Numbered from the stretch's first letter, positions 45,415 to 57,794 are shown. The stretch: DNA of 64,000 bases from Schistosoma mansoni (GCF_000237925.1 NW_017386039.1:310001-374000), one strand, 5' to 3'. Notes: generated by a model from the letters alone, not told the origin. Made by a program: numbers and translations.

Positions 45415-47210
45415 AGCAATACTGTTGAGGGGGAGAGAGATAAAAAAGGATGAGGTGGTGTGTGTGCCAAATTAGGGGAGATCAGAGAGTTATAAAGGGC
45501 GGTTTGGTTCTGGTAGTATTTAGAATCGATAGGTGGGTCCCCAAGCAGGCCAACATTATGATTGTCTTGTGTGCAGTGGGGTGTTCTACTCCTATTACGG
45601 GTAGTTAGGGGAGTTGTATGTTTCAAATAATTATTGCATGATTGTCTGACATTGTTGCCGGGGGTGGTGTTCCTGTTGTGTGGGCTGTGCTGATTCCTGT
45701 AACCTGCATGTTTCAAGCTATATGGCTTATTGGCATCATGTGTAAGTGTGGTTTTTGTCGGGCGTAACCTCACGTTAGGATATGGGGGTACTGCCAGTTC
45801 ATTATGCTTGTTGTAATGCATTCGACTACTATGAGTAGGTGCATGTTGTGTATTGAGAGATCTGGAGTACTTATGGGTGTTTAGAGAGAATTTAGTATTA
45901 TTTCGCATTACAGTGTTTGAGCGGTTATAGCTATTAGAGCGATTGATGTGAGGCTTGGGTTTTGGCTTTTCATTGGAGACACAAGAAGAGTGCTTTGAAA
46001 CTGTAGATGCATAGGTGGGTGGGCATTTTGTTGTAGTTGAGTGTTTGGGTTTAGGGTGAATGGTTACAGCTGCCTGGTGTTTAGTCTTGTTCTTAGGACT
46101 AGTAGCAGTATGCGGCGTGCCTCCGTTTTTGGGAGGGGTGGGGTATGGTGTTTTAGGGATAGCGCTATGGCCAACGTTGTAACTGCAGCTACCATGTAGG
46201 CTGGGTTGATTGTTTTGCACTTCATTGGAGTTTCGACGTTGGATGGCAGTCTTGTCATGGGTGATTCTAACTTTCTTAAAGGTTGGAACGCGCCTCAGTA
46301 AAGGCTGACTTTTAAGGAGGTGATTGGCTTCTATGATACTACCAAACTGAAATAGAATGGGACAAGAGGCTTTAGTCTGTGTTTTACGTAATCTTCTTGC
46401 TACACACCAAGATTGCGACAGTCCACATTCTTGTAGTAGAGTATTTTTAGCAAGCTTCAGATTCGTACTATCAGGTATATTATACGCAATGACATTGTGC
46501 ATACACTGAAGTCTTTTCAGCACTTCAGCTGATATGTGGTCAATTATTTTTTCAGTGTTTTTTATAATTTCGAGATCAGGATTTTCCGGAACACTGATTA
46601 GGTATTTATACGGTAATAGGTCTTGAATAGTTTGGGTGAGGCTAGATTTTATTTGACTGCTTTTAGAACTATCACTGGTGAGATTATTAGAGTTTATATC
46701 AACATTATTATGGCCTATTTGGTTGCATAGACATTTGTTGCAAGTGTCTACCGGGTGGTCATCTTGTGCGTACTTAGTTGGGGGATAAGGTATATGTTTG
46801 GGTGAGTAGTCGAGATCTACATTATTAGGCTGGCTACTGTAGGTGGGCTTATGTGCACTCTGTTGGCCATTACACAGGATGACCGATTGTGGATTTATTG
46901 TGTGTATGGGGTCAACCGCACTGTCTAAATACCGCTCACAACGTGTGATGTGTGGGCTGTCAAATGATGTCGGGGTAGGCGGTAGGTGATTACTCTTATT
47001 TATATCTACAAGCGAGATGCAAGGTAGTGACAGGTCATGTCCAAGTACATGGTGCACGTCTAGTATAGCTGTAGGAAGATCAGAGTATGATGCAGACTGA
47101 TCAGTGTGTTTAGAAAGCTTCACATTATTCGCGTGAGTGGTGGATTTAGATCTTTTGCACGTGCTATGAGCATCAGGAGAGATTATGTGTTTTTTAGATG
47201 ACCTGGACAT
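45372..47210 (-). CDS. ORF1 protein of CR1-like LINE
   Basis: An uninterrupted 612-codon frame starting at ATG 47210. Residues ~1-190 are Ser/His/Asn-rich and low in order, with a CNKC element near 157. Residues ~200-330 form the only compact part (IQDLLPYKYLISVP, ISAEVLKRLQCMHNVIAYNI, WCVARRLRKTQT, CPILFQFGSIIEANHLL), which looks like the RNA-binding/RRM-like region of LINE ORF1 proteins. The rest is His/Asn/Thr/Pro-rich and basic, as in nucleic-acid-binding tails. ORF1 proteins coat LINE RNA. No stop breaks it, unlike the other LINE frames here. I rule out a host gene because ORF2 follows with a short overlap. Confidence 0.8.
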   Translation of the reverse strand: MSRSSKKHIISPDAHSTCKRSKSTTHANNVKLSKHTDQSASYSDLPTAILDVHHVLGHDLSLPCISLVDINKSNHLPPTPTSFDSPHITRCERYLDSAVDPIHTINPQSVILCNGQQSAHKPTYSSQPNNVDLDYSPKHIPYPPTKYAQDDHPVDTCNKCLCNQIGHNNVDINSNNLTSDSSKSSQIKSSLTQTIQDLLPYKYLISVPENPDLEIIKNTEKIIDHISAEVLKRLQCMHNVIAYNIPDSTNLKLAKNTLLQECGLSQSWCVARRLRKTQTKASCPILFQFGSIIEANHLLKSQPLLRRVPTFKKVRITHDKTAIQRRNSNEVQNNQPSLHGSCSYNVGHSAIPKTPYPTPPKNGGTPHTATSPKNKTKHQAAVTIHPKPKHSTTTKCPPTYASTVSKHSSCVSNEKPKPKPHINRSNSYNRSNTVMRNNTKFSLNTHKYSRSLNTQHAPTHSSRMHYNKHNELAVPPYPNVRLRPTKTTLTHDANKPYSLKHAGYRNQHSPHNRNTTPGNNVRQSCNNYLKHTTPLTTRNRSRTPHCTQDNHNVGLLGDPPIDSKYYQNQTALYNSLISPNLAHTPPHPFLSLSPSTVLLWGLQMLRATIPLF

Positions 47211-47260
47211 TATTAGAAGTAATGTAAATATAAATTTTGTATTGGGTGAGCAGCGACTGT

Positions 47261-47900
47261 TGTATCTTTACTTACTAGATGTGTAAAGTTTTATGGTAGA
47301 GTCAGATCAATATTTGCTAATAGCTAATATATTAACGTTAGTGAAAGAGGAAAGGTGGACAGCGTGTGAAATAGTGAGCTTAATGTACTACGTTGAATCA
47401 CAGGATGGGGTGTCAAATTAATAGAGCCCTATCAGAAATGAAGTATTTTTCACTAATAAATGTTGTTAAATTAGAAGGAAACACTAATAATAATAAAAAG
47501 TATAACCACGTGAAAAAAAGTTACAACCTTCAAAAGAAGAATATAGTACAATGAAAATTTCGGTTCCTTGCGAAACTTCGTCGTTCTCTTCCAGCCGTCC
47601 TGGAAAAGAGGAAAAATAAAACGTGTGAGTGCATGTCGAAAATACACTCGTACTTGCGTAAGGACACAAGATGAGCGGAAAAAAAATAAACTAATACACT
47701 TACAAACAGCGTAAAAGCGATCGTAAAAAAATGTTTTTTTTTGGTTTTTTTTATATATAAAAAAAATATATACGCTCAAGAAAAATAAAAATGTTTTTTT
47801 TTGTGTTTTGTTTTTTATATAAATAAACAAAATGAGCACATTAAAAAAATTTTTTATTTTATAATAAACTATGAAATAGTAATTCAAGATAAAGCTTATG
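47261..47900 (-). other. Low-complexity AT-rich junction between LINE and CsRn1-like element
   Basis: Probable LINE 5' UTR up to about 47460, then very AT-rich sequence. Around 47725-47830 an aaaatg-T8/9-g-T run followed by tatata is present twice with a ~75-bp spacing. The 138-codon frame on - here is a composition artefact (Phe/Lys/Ile-rich). Confidence 0.4.
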
Positions 47901-47902
47901 TC

Positions 47903-50900
47903 CTACGTGCAATATTCGTTAAGATGTTCTGGAAATCTTACTCTTCTTCCAGAACGCGTTGTTTTAGGTTTATCTATCGACGTTGACGAAGTATCAAGTT
48001 GTGTGTCGGTTGTCGTGTAGGGTACTACGAGTGTAGTAGCTGTGTCGTTTGCTTGTACCGAAGGAAAGTCGACGTAGCTAGGGTTTCCTTCTAAGTACGC
48101 TGCTTTGAGTCGATCGATACTGATGCTATCGTTCGTACCGTTCTTATCGACTACATAGTACTTAGATTCGCGTTGAAGAACTTTGAAGGGTCCTTCGTAT
48201 GCTGATTCGAGGGGTCGTCGATGTGAGTCTCGACGCATGAAGACGTGTGTACTATGTCGTAAGTCAGGTTGAACGAAAACATCAGTTGATTGAGGTCGAG
48301 TGTGAGCAGGTTTAACTGAACGCATAGCGTTTGAAAGCCTACTCGTGTAAGAGTTTAGATCCATGTTCAATGAAGAAGCTGAAGGATCCACGAATTCTCC
48401 TGGAAGTCGGAGTGTCGTTCCGTAAACGAGTTGAGATGCCGTATGTCCAATGTCAGCTTTCACTGCATTGCGGATACCTAGCAAGACGAGTGGAAGAGCG
48501 TCTGTCCACTGTAAAACGTTTGAAGCTGATAATGAAGCTTTTAGTTGTCGATGAAAACGTTCTACCAACCCGTTTGCTTGTGGGTGGTAGGCGGTCGTTC
48601 GGAAGCGCGTGATTCCTAACAGTGTGGTCAGACAACGGAAAAGTCCAGATTCGAACTGGCGTCCGCGGTCTGTAGTGATTGTGGAAGGGCAGCCGAAATT
48701 TGCTACCCATCGTTCGACGAAAGCGCGAGCCACGGTTTCAGCAGTAATGTCCTTAATCAGTACTGCTTCTGGCCATCGAGTAAAACGGTCTACGCATGTT
48801 AAGAGATATGAGTATCCGTTCGAGTCGGGTAAGGGTCCTACCAAATCTAGATGGACGTGGTCGAAACGAGCGTCAGGGGTTTTGAAAGAACCTAAGGGAC
48901 ATTTGTTGTGTCTGATTACCTTAGATTTCTGACAGCTTACACAGGAGCGTGCCCACTCCCTCACGTCTTTATTCATGCCAGGCCAACAAAAGCGTTCGGC
49001 TATAAGTTCGACTGTTGCACGAGCACCTGGATGAGAAAGGTTGTGCAACGTATTGAAGACGTTGCGTTGATAATGTTTTGGCACGATTGGACGATCCCTA
49101 CCTGTAGATGTGTCACAGAGTAAGGTTTCCTTACCTGTTCCCATCTGCCTAATACTTGGTTTAAGAGTTGTCGAGGATAACTCATGCTGAAGATCAATGT
49201 CTTCTTTTTGAAGCTGAGCGAGTTTAAGAAGGTCGATTCCTTGGAAACTGTTCAAGGAGCTAATTCGAGACAAGGCGTCTGCGACTATATTGTTTGCTCC
49301 AGAAATATGTTGTACGTCTGAAGTAAACTGCGAAATGTAGTCGGGTTGTCGAGACTCTCGCGGTGAGTACTTGTCTGAAGATGAACTTAAAGAGAAGGTA
49401 AGAGGTTTGTGATCGGTAAAAAGCGTGAATTCTCTTCCTTCGATGGAATGTTGAAAATGCCGTACAGCACAATGCATAGCTAGGAGTTCCCTACCGAACG
49501 TGCTCCGCGTCTAACAACCGTCTCGAGAAAAATCCTAAAGGTTGCCACGAGTTGTTCACCCATTGTTGTAAGACTCCTCCGATTGCTGAGTCCGATGCGT
49601 CTACGGCGATACTAATGGGCGCTTGAGTGTCCTGATGAGCAAGCAGGGTTGCTTTAGCGATGTGTTCCTTAACTGTGGAGAATGCTTTACGGGCTGTGTC
49701 GTCTAAAGTAATTGATTTCGCATTTCCACGAAGCTGATCGGTTAACGGTTTCATAATGGATGCGCATTTGGGTATGAACCGTCTATAGAAACTTACGAGT
49801 CCGTTAAAAGTTCGTAAGTGCTTGATCGTGGTCGGTTCTAGGTGATCCAGAATGGCCGCCACTTTGCTCCTAAGGGGTCGGATGCTTTGGGCATCAATAG
49901 TGTGTCCTAAGAAGTCTAAGGAGTTGGTTCCGATTTGGCATTTCTGAATGTTGACAGTAATGCCATGCCTTTGGAGTCGATCGAAAACAATGTCCAGATG
50001 CTTGAGATGCGATTCTCTGTCCGGACTTGCTATTAGACAGTCATCAACATACGCATGTACGAAGTTGAGACCTCGGAAGACGTCGTCTATAAACCTTTGG
50101 AAGGTTTGAGCCGCATTTCTTAAACCAAAAGGCATTCGTAGAAATTCGTAAAGATCGAAGGGAGTGATAATGGCGGTTTTAGGAATGTCGTCAGGTGCCA
50201 TCGGTATATGGTTATAAGCTTTAACCACGTCGATTTTCGAAAAGACAGTTGTACCTTTCAAGGTAGCTGTCAAATCGTGAATATGAGGCAGCGGGTAACG
50301 ATCGGGAATGGTTTTTGCATTCAGACGCCGATAATCACCAGTTGGCCGCCAATCATTGTTGTCCTTTTTAGGGACCATGTGCAATGGGGATGCCCATGGA
50401 CTATTCGATGGTCGAATTATCCCTAGGTCCATCATGTGGTCGAATTCGTTTTTAGCCAACCTAAGCTTCCCGGGAGCGAGTCTTCGGGCTTTCGAGAATA
50501 CAGGTGGTCCTGTAGTCGAGATGTGATGTGTAACATTGCTGGTTACACAAGGTAATTTCGATTGCGATTAGTATATCCCGGGATATTTGTCGAGTACAGC
50601 TTGGTACAAGGCGTCTATGGTGTGTTTAATCGTGACTGGGGATAACCTGCAACCAGAACAAGGAGTTACGCAAACAGATAGTTTAGTGTTTCCGTCTATT
50701 AACCTTCTTGAGCGTGTGTCGATGAATAGATTGTGGTGTTGTAACAGGTCTATACCAATGATTGGCATAGAGACATCTGCAACCACGAAAATCCAGTCTA
50801 TGGGTTTGCGTAAACCCACGATAAGGTAGACGTACCTTTTACCGTAAGTAGCGATAGGCTTTCCGTTTGCCGCCTGTAAACTTAAAACAGACTCGCGAAG

Positions 50901-52375
50901 TCTGTCGTCGGGATTTGCTGGAAGAACGCTAACTTCTGCGCCAGTGTCGACGAGGTAGCGAACTTTCGTAGTCACATCCGTGACATATAAGAGGCGGCTG
51001 TGTTCGCCGGCTACGGTTGCCGTTAACGCGTGCCGGCTGGGAAGTTTCCCGAACTGTGTTTCGTGTCACTCGATTTTGGGGTCGGATAATTGCAGGGCTT
51101 CCTGCAATTACTGGAAGACTTACCGTACTGGTTGTGATACCAGCACCAGTCGGGGTTGTCTGTCTCTCGTGGTCGAGAGACAGATCTCTTACGTGAAACG
51201 CTCCTACGTGAGGATTTTGACCGACTACGGTCATTACGAACTCTAAGATATCTTGTAAGCGTGTGACATAGTTCGGCCATGTCAGTCGAGGTCGATTGGG
51301 GTTTTTCTTTGATGGAAAAAACCTCGGCCTTAGAAAACTTGGTGATTTCCAAGATTCGATCGGCAGATGCAGCTAGTTCATCTATGGCATTGTTTTGAAA
51401 TGAAACAAGCACTGCCTGCACCTGTTGAGGGAGTTTAGACAAGAAAAGTTGTCTAAATAGGCCATCATCGAAAGTTCGTTGGCCAATGACTTCTCTCATT
51501 CTAAGCAACATGTCCGTCGCAGAACCATGTTGTAAGTCGATGTTGTTAAGGAGTCGGTCTAACCGTTGTCGATCAGTTAGGTCTCCGCGTTTTAAAATCG
51601 ATAGTTTAAGCGTTTCGTAAGGTTCGGGAACATCACTAGTAAACATACAAGGTGTTACGTACCTGTTAAACTCACGCGGTAACGCCTTAACTACCGCGAG
51701 GAAACGTGTGCGCGAGTCCGCGATTCCGTGCATGCAAAAATCGGCTTCTGCATAGCAGAACCAAGACTCGATATTGTCGTGCCAAAATGGCGTTAACTGA
51801 ATCGAAATAGGGGGAATAGACTTAAACTTAAGAACCTTAGGAGAGTGTTCCGTCATAGTAATATAGATAACGAAAAATGTCTAATTAAAATATTTTCGAG
51901 AAAAAAAATTCGCGAAAAAACAGCATATCACAATATATAAAATTCAAATAAAGAATAACAATGAATAATAATATTCTAAAATGGAACAGACTCACAGTAT
52001 GTTGACTTGGTGTACCAGATCACGTCGGGTTCACCACTGAGGATACCATGGATATTCTAGTTTTACAACTAGCCACCAGTAGTATCTTCTATTATCGTTC
52101 GTTCCCAGTCAAATAGAAACCAGAAGTCAGACGAGAAGAGGCAGGAAAGATATATTTGATTCGTTACCAATATATCGAGGAACCTTTACTATAAGCTGGC
52201 TAATGAACGTAGGAGCTGTGTCTCACGCCGTGTTGCAACGTGATCTGGTACGGATGCATGACCGAAAGCCTTCAGCTAAACAAGTCCACTTAAACAACGT
52301 GGTCAGCATCCAATGTCGAACACTTAATGAGCTATTGATTTTGGGGATTTATTTACAGCTACAAGGCCCTCATGA
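47903..52375 (-). mobile_element. CsRn1/Boudicca-like Ty3/gypsy element, broken
   Basis: A gypsy-group element on -. Parts in order from the right: one LTR (about 52038-52375); a primer site TGGTGAACCCGACGTGAT (52015-52036), which fits the tRNA-Trp primer used by this clade; gag with a CHCC-type motif (CWYHNQYGKSSSNCRKPC) instead of CCHC knuckles, a CsRn1 hallmark; retropepsin (YLVDTGAEVSVLP); reverse transcriptase ([22 protein letters not shown]); RNase H (FTDHKPLTF); integrase zinc finger ([11 protein letters not shown]...CVSCQKSK) and core ([32 protein letters not shown]). No envelope frame is assigned. The coding region is broken, on the order of three breaks, and a second LTR is not seen at the left end, which abuts low-complexity DNA and a LINE. 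Middle-aged copy. Confidence 0.88.
52038..52375 (-). repeat. 5' LTR of the CsRn1/Boudicca-like element
   Basis: Bounded on one side by the tRNA-Trp-type primer site; outer end placed where similarity to the older gag copy begins. A related LTR lies at about 53054-53290. The outer end is approximate. Confidence 0.6.
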
Positions 52376-53290
52376 TTTCAAGGATGCAGTCGGCAGATGC
52401 AGCTTTTCGTCTACGGCATTGTTTTGAAACGAGACGACAACTGCTTACACCTGTTGCAGAAGTTTAGATAAGAAAAGTTGTTTGAATAGGCCCTCACCGA
52501 AAGTCCTTTGACCAATAACTTCTTTCAGCCTTAGCAACATGTCTGTCGCAGAACCATGATGCAAGTCGATGGTAGTAAGGAGTTGGTCTAACCTTTGTCG
52601 ATAGGTTAGCTCTCCGAGTCTCAGAATCGATCGTTTTAGCGTTATGTATGGTTCAAAACATCACTGGTCAACATACTAGGTGTCACGTACCTGTTGAAAT
52701 CGCACGGTAGAGCCATTACAACCGCGAGAAACTATGCGCGTGAATCAGTAATGCCGTACGCGTAGTAGTTGGCTTCTGCGTAGGAGAACCAGGCTTCGAT
52801 ATTGTCCGGCCAAAAAAGCATTAGCTGAAACGATGGTGGTGTAGGAGTCATGATCTTAAGTAGCTTGGATTCTGACCTGTCATGGCAAGTTTAAAGTATA
52901 GGAATGAACGATAGGAAAAAAATGTACCCCAAAATACGAAAAATATATCACAATATACATAAAAAGTTAAAGCAAAACAATGATTTATGAAGTTCCAAAA
53001 AGGAACAGACCCACAGTTTATTGTTTGGTGTACCAGACTAAGTCAGGCTCACAACCGAAGATACCACAAGTATTGTAGTTCGCCAACACTTTACCAGTAA
53101 CACCTTCTATAGTTGAATCGCGCACACCCAATAAAATCAAAAGTCAGAAGCGAGGAGGTTAGGAGATATGTTTGATGGGTTATCAAAATATCGAGGACTG
53201 ACTGATTTAATCTGGCTAATGATCGCACGCCGTTCTGTAACGTGATCTTGTACGGATGCATGCCTGAGCGCCTTCAGCTAGGGTGCGTCC
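52376..53290 (-). mobile_element. Older CsRn1/Boudicca-like remnant (gag start and LTR)
   Basis: Positions 52380-52880 align with the first part of gag of the neighbouring element, and 52880-53290 with its leader and LTR, in the same orientation but with many differences. It is an old, fragmentary copy. The younger element either inserted next to or within it. Confidence 0.72.
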
Positions 53291-53705
53291 ACTAAAATTA
53301 GTGAGATCAGTACCAATGTTAAAGACCTACGTAAGTACTTATTTCAGCGATTTATCAAAAGTTACTACAGTATTATATCTTGTTTCAGTCTGCTTTGAAA
53401 ACGCTGGAAACAGTCTATTACTTTAACGGTGTAAGTTATCTATAAACACGAACTTTAATATTTCAAACATCACTGTGGGGAGATTGAAAAATCAGAAAAC
53501 AGTATGATGCTATGAGGTGATCTGTAGTAAAAAGAGCGACAAAATCGCTAAAGGACAATAGGTTTCGACATTACTAATGATCTTTTCCATGTGAGGTACT
53601 TCTCACAAAATCTACCGACCTCTACCTTTTATCTGAATGCTTGACTCTACTTACCCTGAAAACCTTGATAATCAATATATGGAAGTCCGTTACAATTTGG
53701 GCTTT
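53291..53705. other. Intergenic sequence, nothing recognised
   Basis: No supported gene or repeat end. Confidence 0.4.
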
Positions 53706-54560
53706 TTTCTCGATCATAACTGAACTTGTTCCCCAACGAGGATAAGGACACTCTGAAACGTATCCAACGTCTAACCACGAAATCAGTTCGGGGATTCAAA
53801 TTCAAACCTTATGAAGAGCGCCTCTGATCACTTAACCTTTACATGTTAGAGTATAGGCGTCTTAGAGGTGACCTTCTTATGGCTTACAGTATTCTTAACA
53901 CTTCTGGAGATCCCTTTAAACATCTACTTAAACCTAGTCATAATACTAACCTAAGGGGTAACACCCGGAAACTGGAGACCCAACATAGCAAAAAGGACTG
54001 TATACACAACTTCTACTTCTTAAAAGCTGTCGGATGCTGGAATTCGCTGCCGACTGAGCTGGTCGAAGCGACATCCCAGGAGTCCTTTAAGAGGAAACTT
54101 GACCTATTCATATGGACTAAGGGCAATCCACGTAAGGTGCTGATCGCGAGGTGTGACTTCGAAGTTAGCTTGTTCGTTACACCGTTCCCGTCTAACTCGA
54201 GTAGGCCTCCAATCATTCGACATTGGTCATCAACGTTGATGGTCTACAACATCTTATTATGATTTACCAATTTCCTTTTTTCCTATTGTCGTTAATATAA
54301 CTAGGTTCCTGCCTGGAAGTATTGGTGATCCACTGCTACTAGACACGGAAGCCCGTTATGCGAAAGCTTCTTCTATTCCGTCCACAACCATTTGAACGAG
54401 TAGCTCAAGGTCGTACGTCTCACATCCACCGAGTTCGGAAAGTAAACGCTGTCAGTTTCAGTGTATCATAGCTAGTTTCACTTCCTGGCGGAACCCCTAA
54501 ACTCAATTGGTAATCTTAACTTATGACTCTAGTTTAATTGTTAACCTTTAAACTTTGTAT
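53706..54560 (+). mobile_element. CR1-like LINE 3' end
   Basis: From about 53745 the + frames give LKRIQRLTTKSVRGF and PYEERL, and the frame 53843-54262 continues LEYRRLRGDLLMAYSIL, NLRGNTRKLETQ and VGCWNSLPTELVEATS, ending FKRKLDLFIW. This is the conserved C-terminal domain of CR1-type reverse transcriptases. A 3' UTR follows. 5' truncated. Confidence 0.82.
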
Positions 54561-54837
54561 TATAGCTGATCATAAAAACCCTCAGGGGTTACTACGCTAT
54601 AGAGTTGGGTTATAACATTACTAAACTGGCTCCTAATATATAAACCTAAACATTTTTTACCATAATCTATGGATAATTCGACCTATTATGTCTTAATAGT
54701 CATGTCAAAGTTATGGTCCCACTACAGTTTCTTTGCTTTTCATCGTTAGTTTTTGTATAACTATACATGCATAGTCAGGTGCACGTGACTAGCCAGTAAG
54801 TCTTTAGTAATAAGAATGACAGGTTGATGAACTTGTG
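54561..54837. other. Short spacer between two convergent CR1 copies
   Basis: Holds the 3' UTRs of both LINE copies as far as I can tell; no other feature. Confidence 0.4.
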
Positions 54838-56720
54838 TTAATCCTGACAGTTTGCCTTCTGGTGAAGGTGTAGCTTCTTGAAAATGCTCACTGATTGGAC
54901 TGATGCCACTTGTTTGGGTAAGCCGTTCCAGTCATTGACCACTGGATGAGATAAACGGAACTCCACTTTAAGTTTATTAGATCGCCGTTCGTGAACCTTC
55001 TTGATATGACCTCCGAGATTATTAGTGCTGGAGGGAGCAAAAAGACTCGACATAATAACACCCGAATTTCAATTAAAGATACGAAATGACAGTATAAGGT
55101 TACCTCGCGTCCTACGATACAAGAAGGGGAAAAGGTCTAGGCGTTTTAAGCGCTCATCGTAAGGGAGTTTAGAAAGACCCTTCACTATTTTAGTTCCCAC
55201 ACACTGAATGCGATCAAGTGAGTTAGTATGCTTAGTCAGACATGGACCAGCTGCTTGGATGTGGTACTCTAAGTGTGGTCTAACACAGGTGGGATATAAA
55301 ATTCGAAACATCTGCTCGGCGAAGTGACCATGACGCACAAAACCCTTTGGCAGCATCTGTGTTGCGATGCACAGTTGATTTCAAGTCGTGACTTATTATT
55401 ACTTTCAAGTCTTTATGTTCCTGAACTCATGGAAGAGATGTGCCAGCAATAGTATATTGTTAACTATTGCCGTGTCCGATGTGCATGAGCACACTCTTCC
55501 TAGAGTTAACTTCTAAGCCCCAACCTCCAGCCCATTTAATTAACTCGTCTGGGTCAGCTTGGAGATCAAAACAATCAACCTCACTTCTTGTTGTTCTCCA
55601 GGTTTTGATATCATCCACAAACAGTGATGTCGACGACTTAGGCAGTGACGGTAATTCGTTGACGTAGAGAAGGAAAAGTAGGGGACCTAAGATGATGTCT
55701 TGGGGTACACCATTTTTGACGGGCTTCCATTTGTATAACGTTCCATTAACCCTCACTATCTGCGGTCACATAAGAGGTTTCCTATTCATCCCTGGACAAC
55801 ACCTGTTATTCTGAAGCTCGATAGCTTCTGAATAAGACCTATGTGTGAGACCTTGTCAAACGCTTTTCTAAAGTCTATAAATATCTCATTGACAGACAGA
55901 CCGTTATCTGGGGCTGCTGTCCAATCCTCTCTCGATAAGTAGGTATGTCAAGCATGAATACTTGTTTCGAAACCCGTGTTACTCGGAAGTTAACAGATTG
56001 TACGGATCTATGCGACTCAGTAACTTAACTCGAGTTATCTTTTCAAGTAACTTAACAACTATTCTGGTTAGACTGACAGGTCGGTAGTTAGATACGATCT
56101 GTCTCGGAACATCCTTAAATATAGGACTGACTATAGCACCCCTCCGATCTTTAGGCAGTTGAGTGTGGGAAAGGGACATGTTAAAGAGCATTGTGAATGG
56201 TCTTGAGGTAATATCCGCGAGAGATGACAGCAACCGTAGATGTACCCACCAGGGCCTGGTACCTTACTTGGTTTGAGGTTGGTGATCAACTAAAGAACAG
56301 TTTCCCGTCACATGTACTGGTCCTATGGCTGGTACCTCGGTATGATTAAGACAAGTGTTTTAAACAACACACCTAGAGTAGACTTCGCTAAGATAATTTG
56401 ATAAAGTTTCAGCTAATGCCAGATCTGATTCAGCCAGTAAATCTGGATTTTCGTGTAACAGTAATGGAGAAATACAATCACTATATTTTGTTCTCCATTT
56501 AACGTACTAAAACAATCGTTTCCGACAAGTACGGCTACCATATGCATTTCGAAAGGGAGGGTGGCCCTTCCCCACTCTTGGCCGTATCAGGGCCAAAATA
56601 ATTGATCTGTCAGCGAGGTTCGTTTTAAGACACTGCAATTTAAATTCCTGAAATACTCTCCTCCCAGTGGTCCGATTCGCTGTCAAACACAGATGTCTCA
56701 CTCTGTTTCCTTATTTCTAC
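54838..56720 (-). mobile_element. CR1-like LINE, reverse transcriptase to 3' end, decayed
   Basis: On - the order is: linker (GRRVFQEFKLQCLKTNLADR, near 56650), KYSDCISPLLL, palm entry LPKDRRGAIVSPIFKD and VSNYRPVSLTRIVVKLLEK (56150-56050). Then GVPQDIILGPLLFLLYVNEL and SLFVDDIKTWR (FADD reads FVDD, near 55640-55590), LYPTCVRPHLEYHIQA and LPYDERLKRLDLFPFLYRR. The C-terminal NNLGGHIKKVHERRSNKLK and VVNDWNGLPKQV follow. A few frame changes and substitutions. It lies tail to tail with the + copy at 53.7-54.6 kb. Confidence 0.85.
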
Positions 56721-57789
56721 TTTTTCTGGTTTTGAATTTAAGCCAATCACTTACCTTATTATGTCTCTTAACCGCATCATCTAAACTTCTCAGGCTTTGC
56801 TCGCGCAGTCTGTTTTGCGTTATCTAAATCCGGAACTGAAACTGTAGATCCACATACCTTAGGACTACCTATAGTTTCTTCTTTTTTTTGTAACAATGCC
56901 TAGATCTGTGTGTTTGTTATCAGCTTCTCTAATGAGGTCCACCTCGATGGTCTTATTCAAATCTTAAGCTGGGCTCATTATAACGTTCATCGTCGGTATA
57001 CTATATTCCTGCCGAGATTTATGTGTTGTGTACTAGTGTCCTGTGGCGAATTCCCAATCTGTTATAGCATTTAGCTTACATATGGTGACATGCGAGTACT
57101 TTATATGAATGTTTGTATTAGCTTTGACGTACGGATAGTTAAAGGTAGAAAAAACCTAGTGATTACTAACGTTTATAAAAAAATTTTATATAGTGCTCTC
57201 AGTACTCTTGGCTCTGTACATCTTCAAATATCAATGAGTATGTCTAGGGTTGTGGCAAACACTTATGAACTCAGCGAAAAGACGTTATTGAACAATACTT
57301 TACTTAGTGTGCTAAATCCGCACTACTTTAAGGCGACACTGAGATCTGTTTTTATTAAACAAGGTGATGGTTGATTTTCTGTCAATACGACGTGTGTCTG
57401 CAACCAAATGCTGGTTCATAATTCATCGTATGAAAAGTGTATAACAGATCGTGTGTTATATTGTCAGACATGTAAACCAATGACTGAAAAAAACTTCAAG
57501 AGTGAGGTACTTATTTCCGTTTAGTTGTTAAACAATCTGTTAATCCACATAACTGTATCGAACTCTTTAAGAGCGTACCAAACTGTCTCGGTTTGGTTAC
57601 CTAAAAATATGTACATAAAGTAAGGAAACTGATAGTTACCACTTATTGAAGCCACTATTAAGACTTCAAATTCATTCACCTTAGTCGAATTCGTATTTTT
57701 TGTGAGAGTACACAATAGGGCTACTTCAATCAACTAATCCTTTAGTGACAAAACCAGCATCCCCAAGGTGTGTTTAGTGATTAATATAT
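56721..57789. other. Intergenic sequence with an unrecognised 94-codon frame
   Basis: The + frame 57090-57374 (with KKILYSALSTLGSVHLQ and NNTLLSVLNPHYFKATL) has a protein-like composition but no family I recognise, and is broken further upstream. Nothing else is supported. Confidence 0.3.
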
Positions 57790-57794
57790 ACTAT

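Larger units (their letters stand above)
44288..47260 (-). mobile_element. CR1-like LINE with intact ORF1, ORF2 interrupted by a gap
   Basis: A LINE on - with its TAA-type tail at 44288-44304. ORF1 (47210-45372) is intact and ORF2 starts at 45414, overlapping it by 43 nt in another frame. ORF2 shows the endonuclease start until the 200-N gap. After the gap come the C-terminal residues and a 3' region of about 400 nt whose frame remnants (FRILLLRVKL; FKARLD-like order) fit a CR1-type end. The polymerase is either in the gap or deleted. Confidence 0.75.

Noticed and set aside
45372-47210. Host gene interpretation of the 612-codon frame
   Set aside because: An overlapping endonuclease frame follows and a LINE-type tail lies downstream; the low-order composition suits a LINE ORF1 protein.
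47471-47887. 138-codon - frame downstream of integrase, as a possible envelope or third ORF
   Set aside because: Composition is Phe/Lys/Ile/Tyr from AT-rich low complexity, with no signal peptide, cysteine pattern or fusion-like segment that would support it.
48331-49123. Three + frames of 71-107 codons
   Set aside because: Antisense shadows of the CsRn1-like integrase frame, which carries all recognised motifs.
57090-57374. 94-codon + frame as a gene
   Set aside because: No recognised family and the upstream part in the same frame is broken; kept only as a remark.
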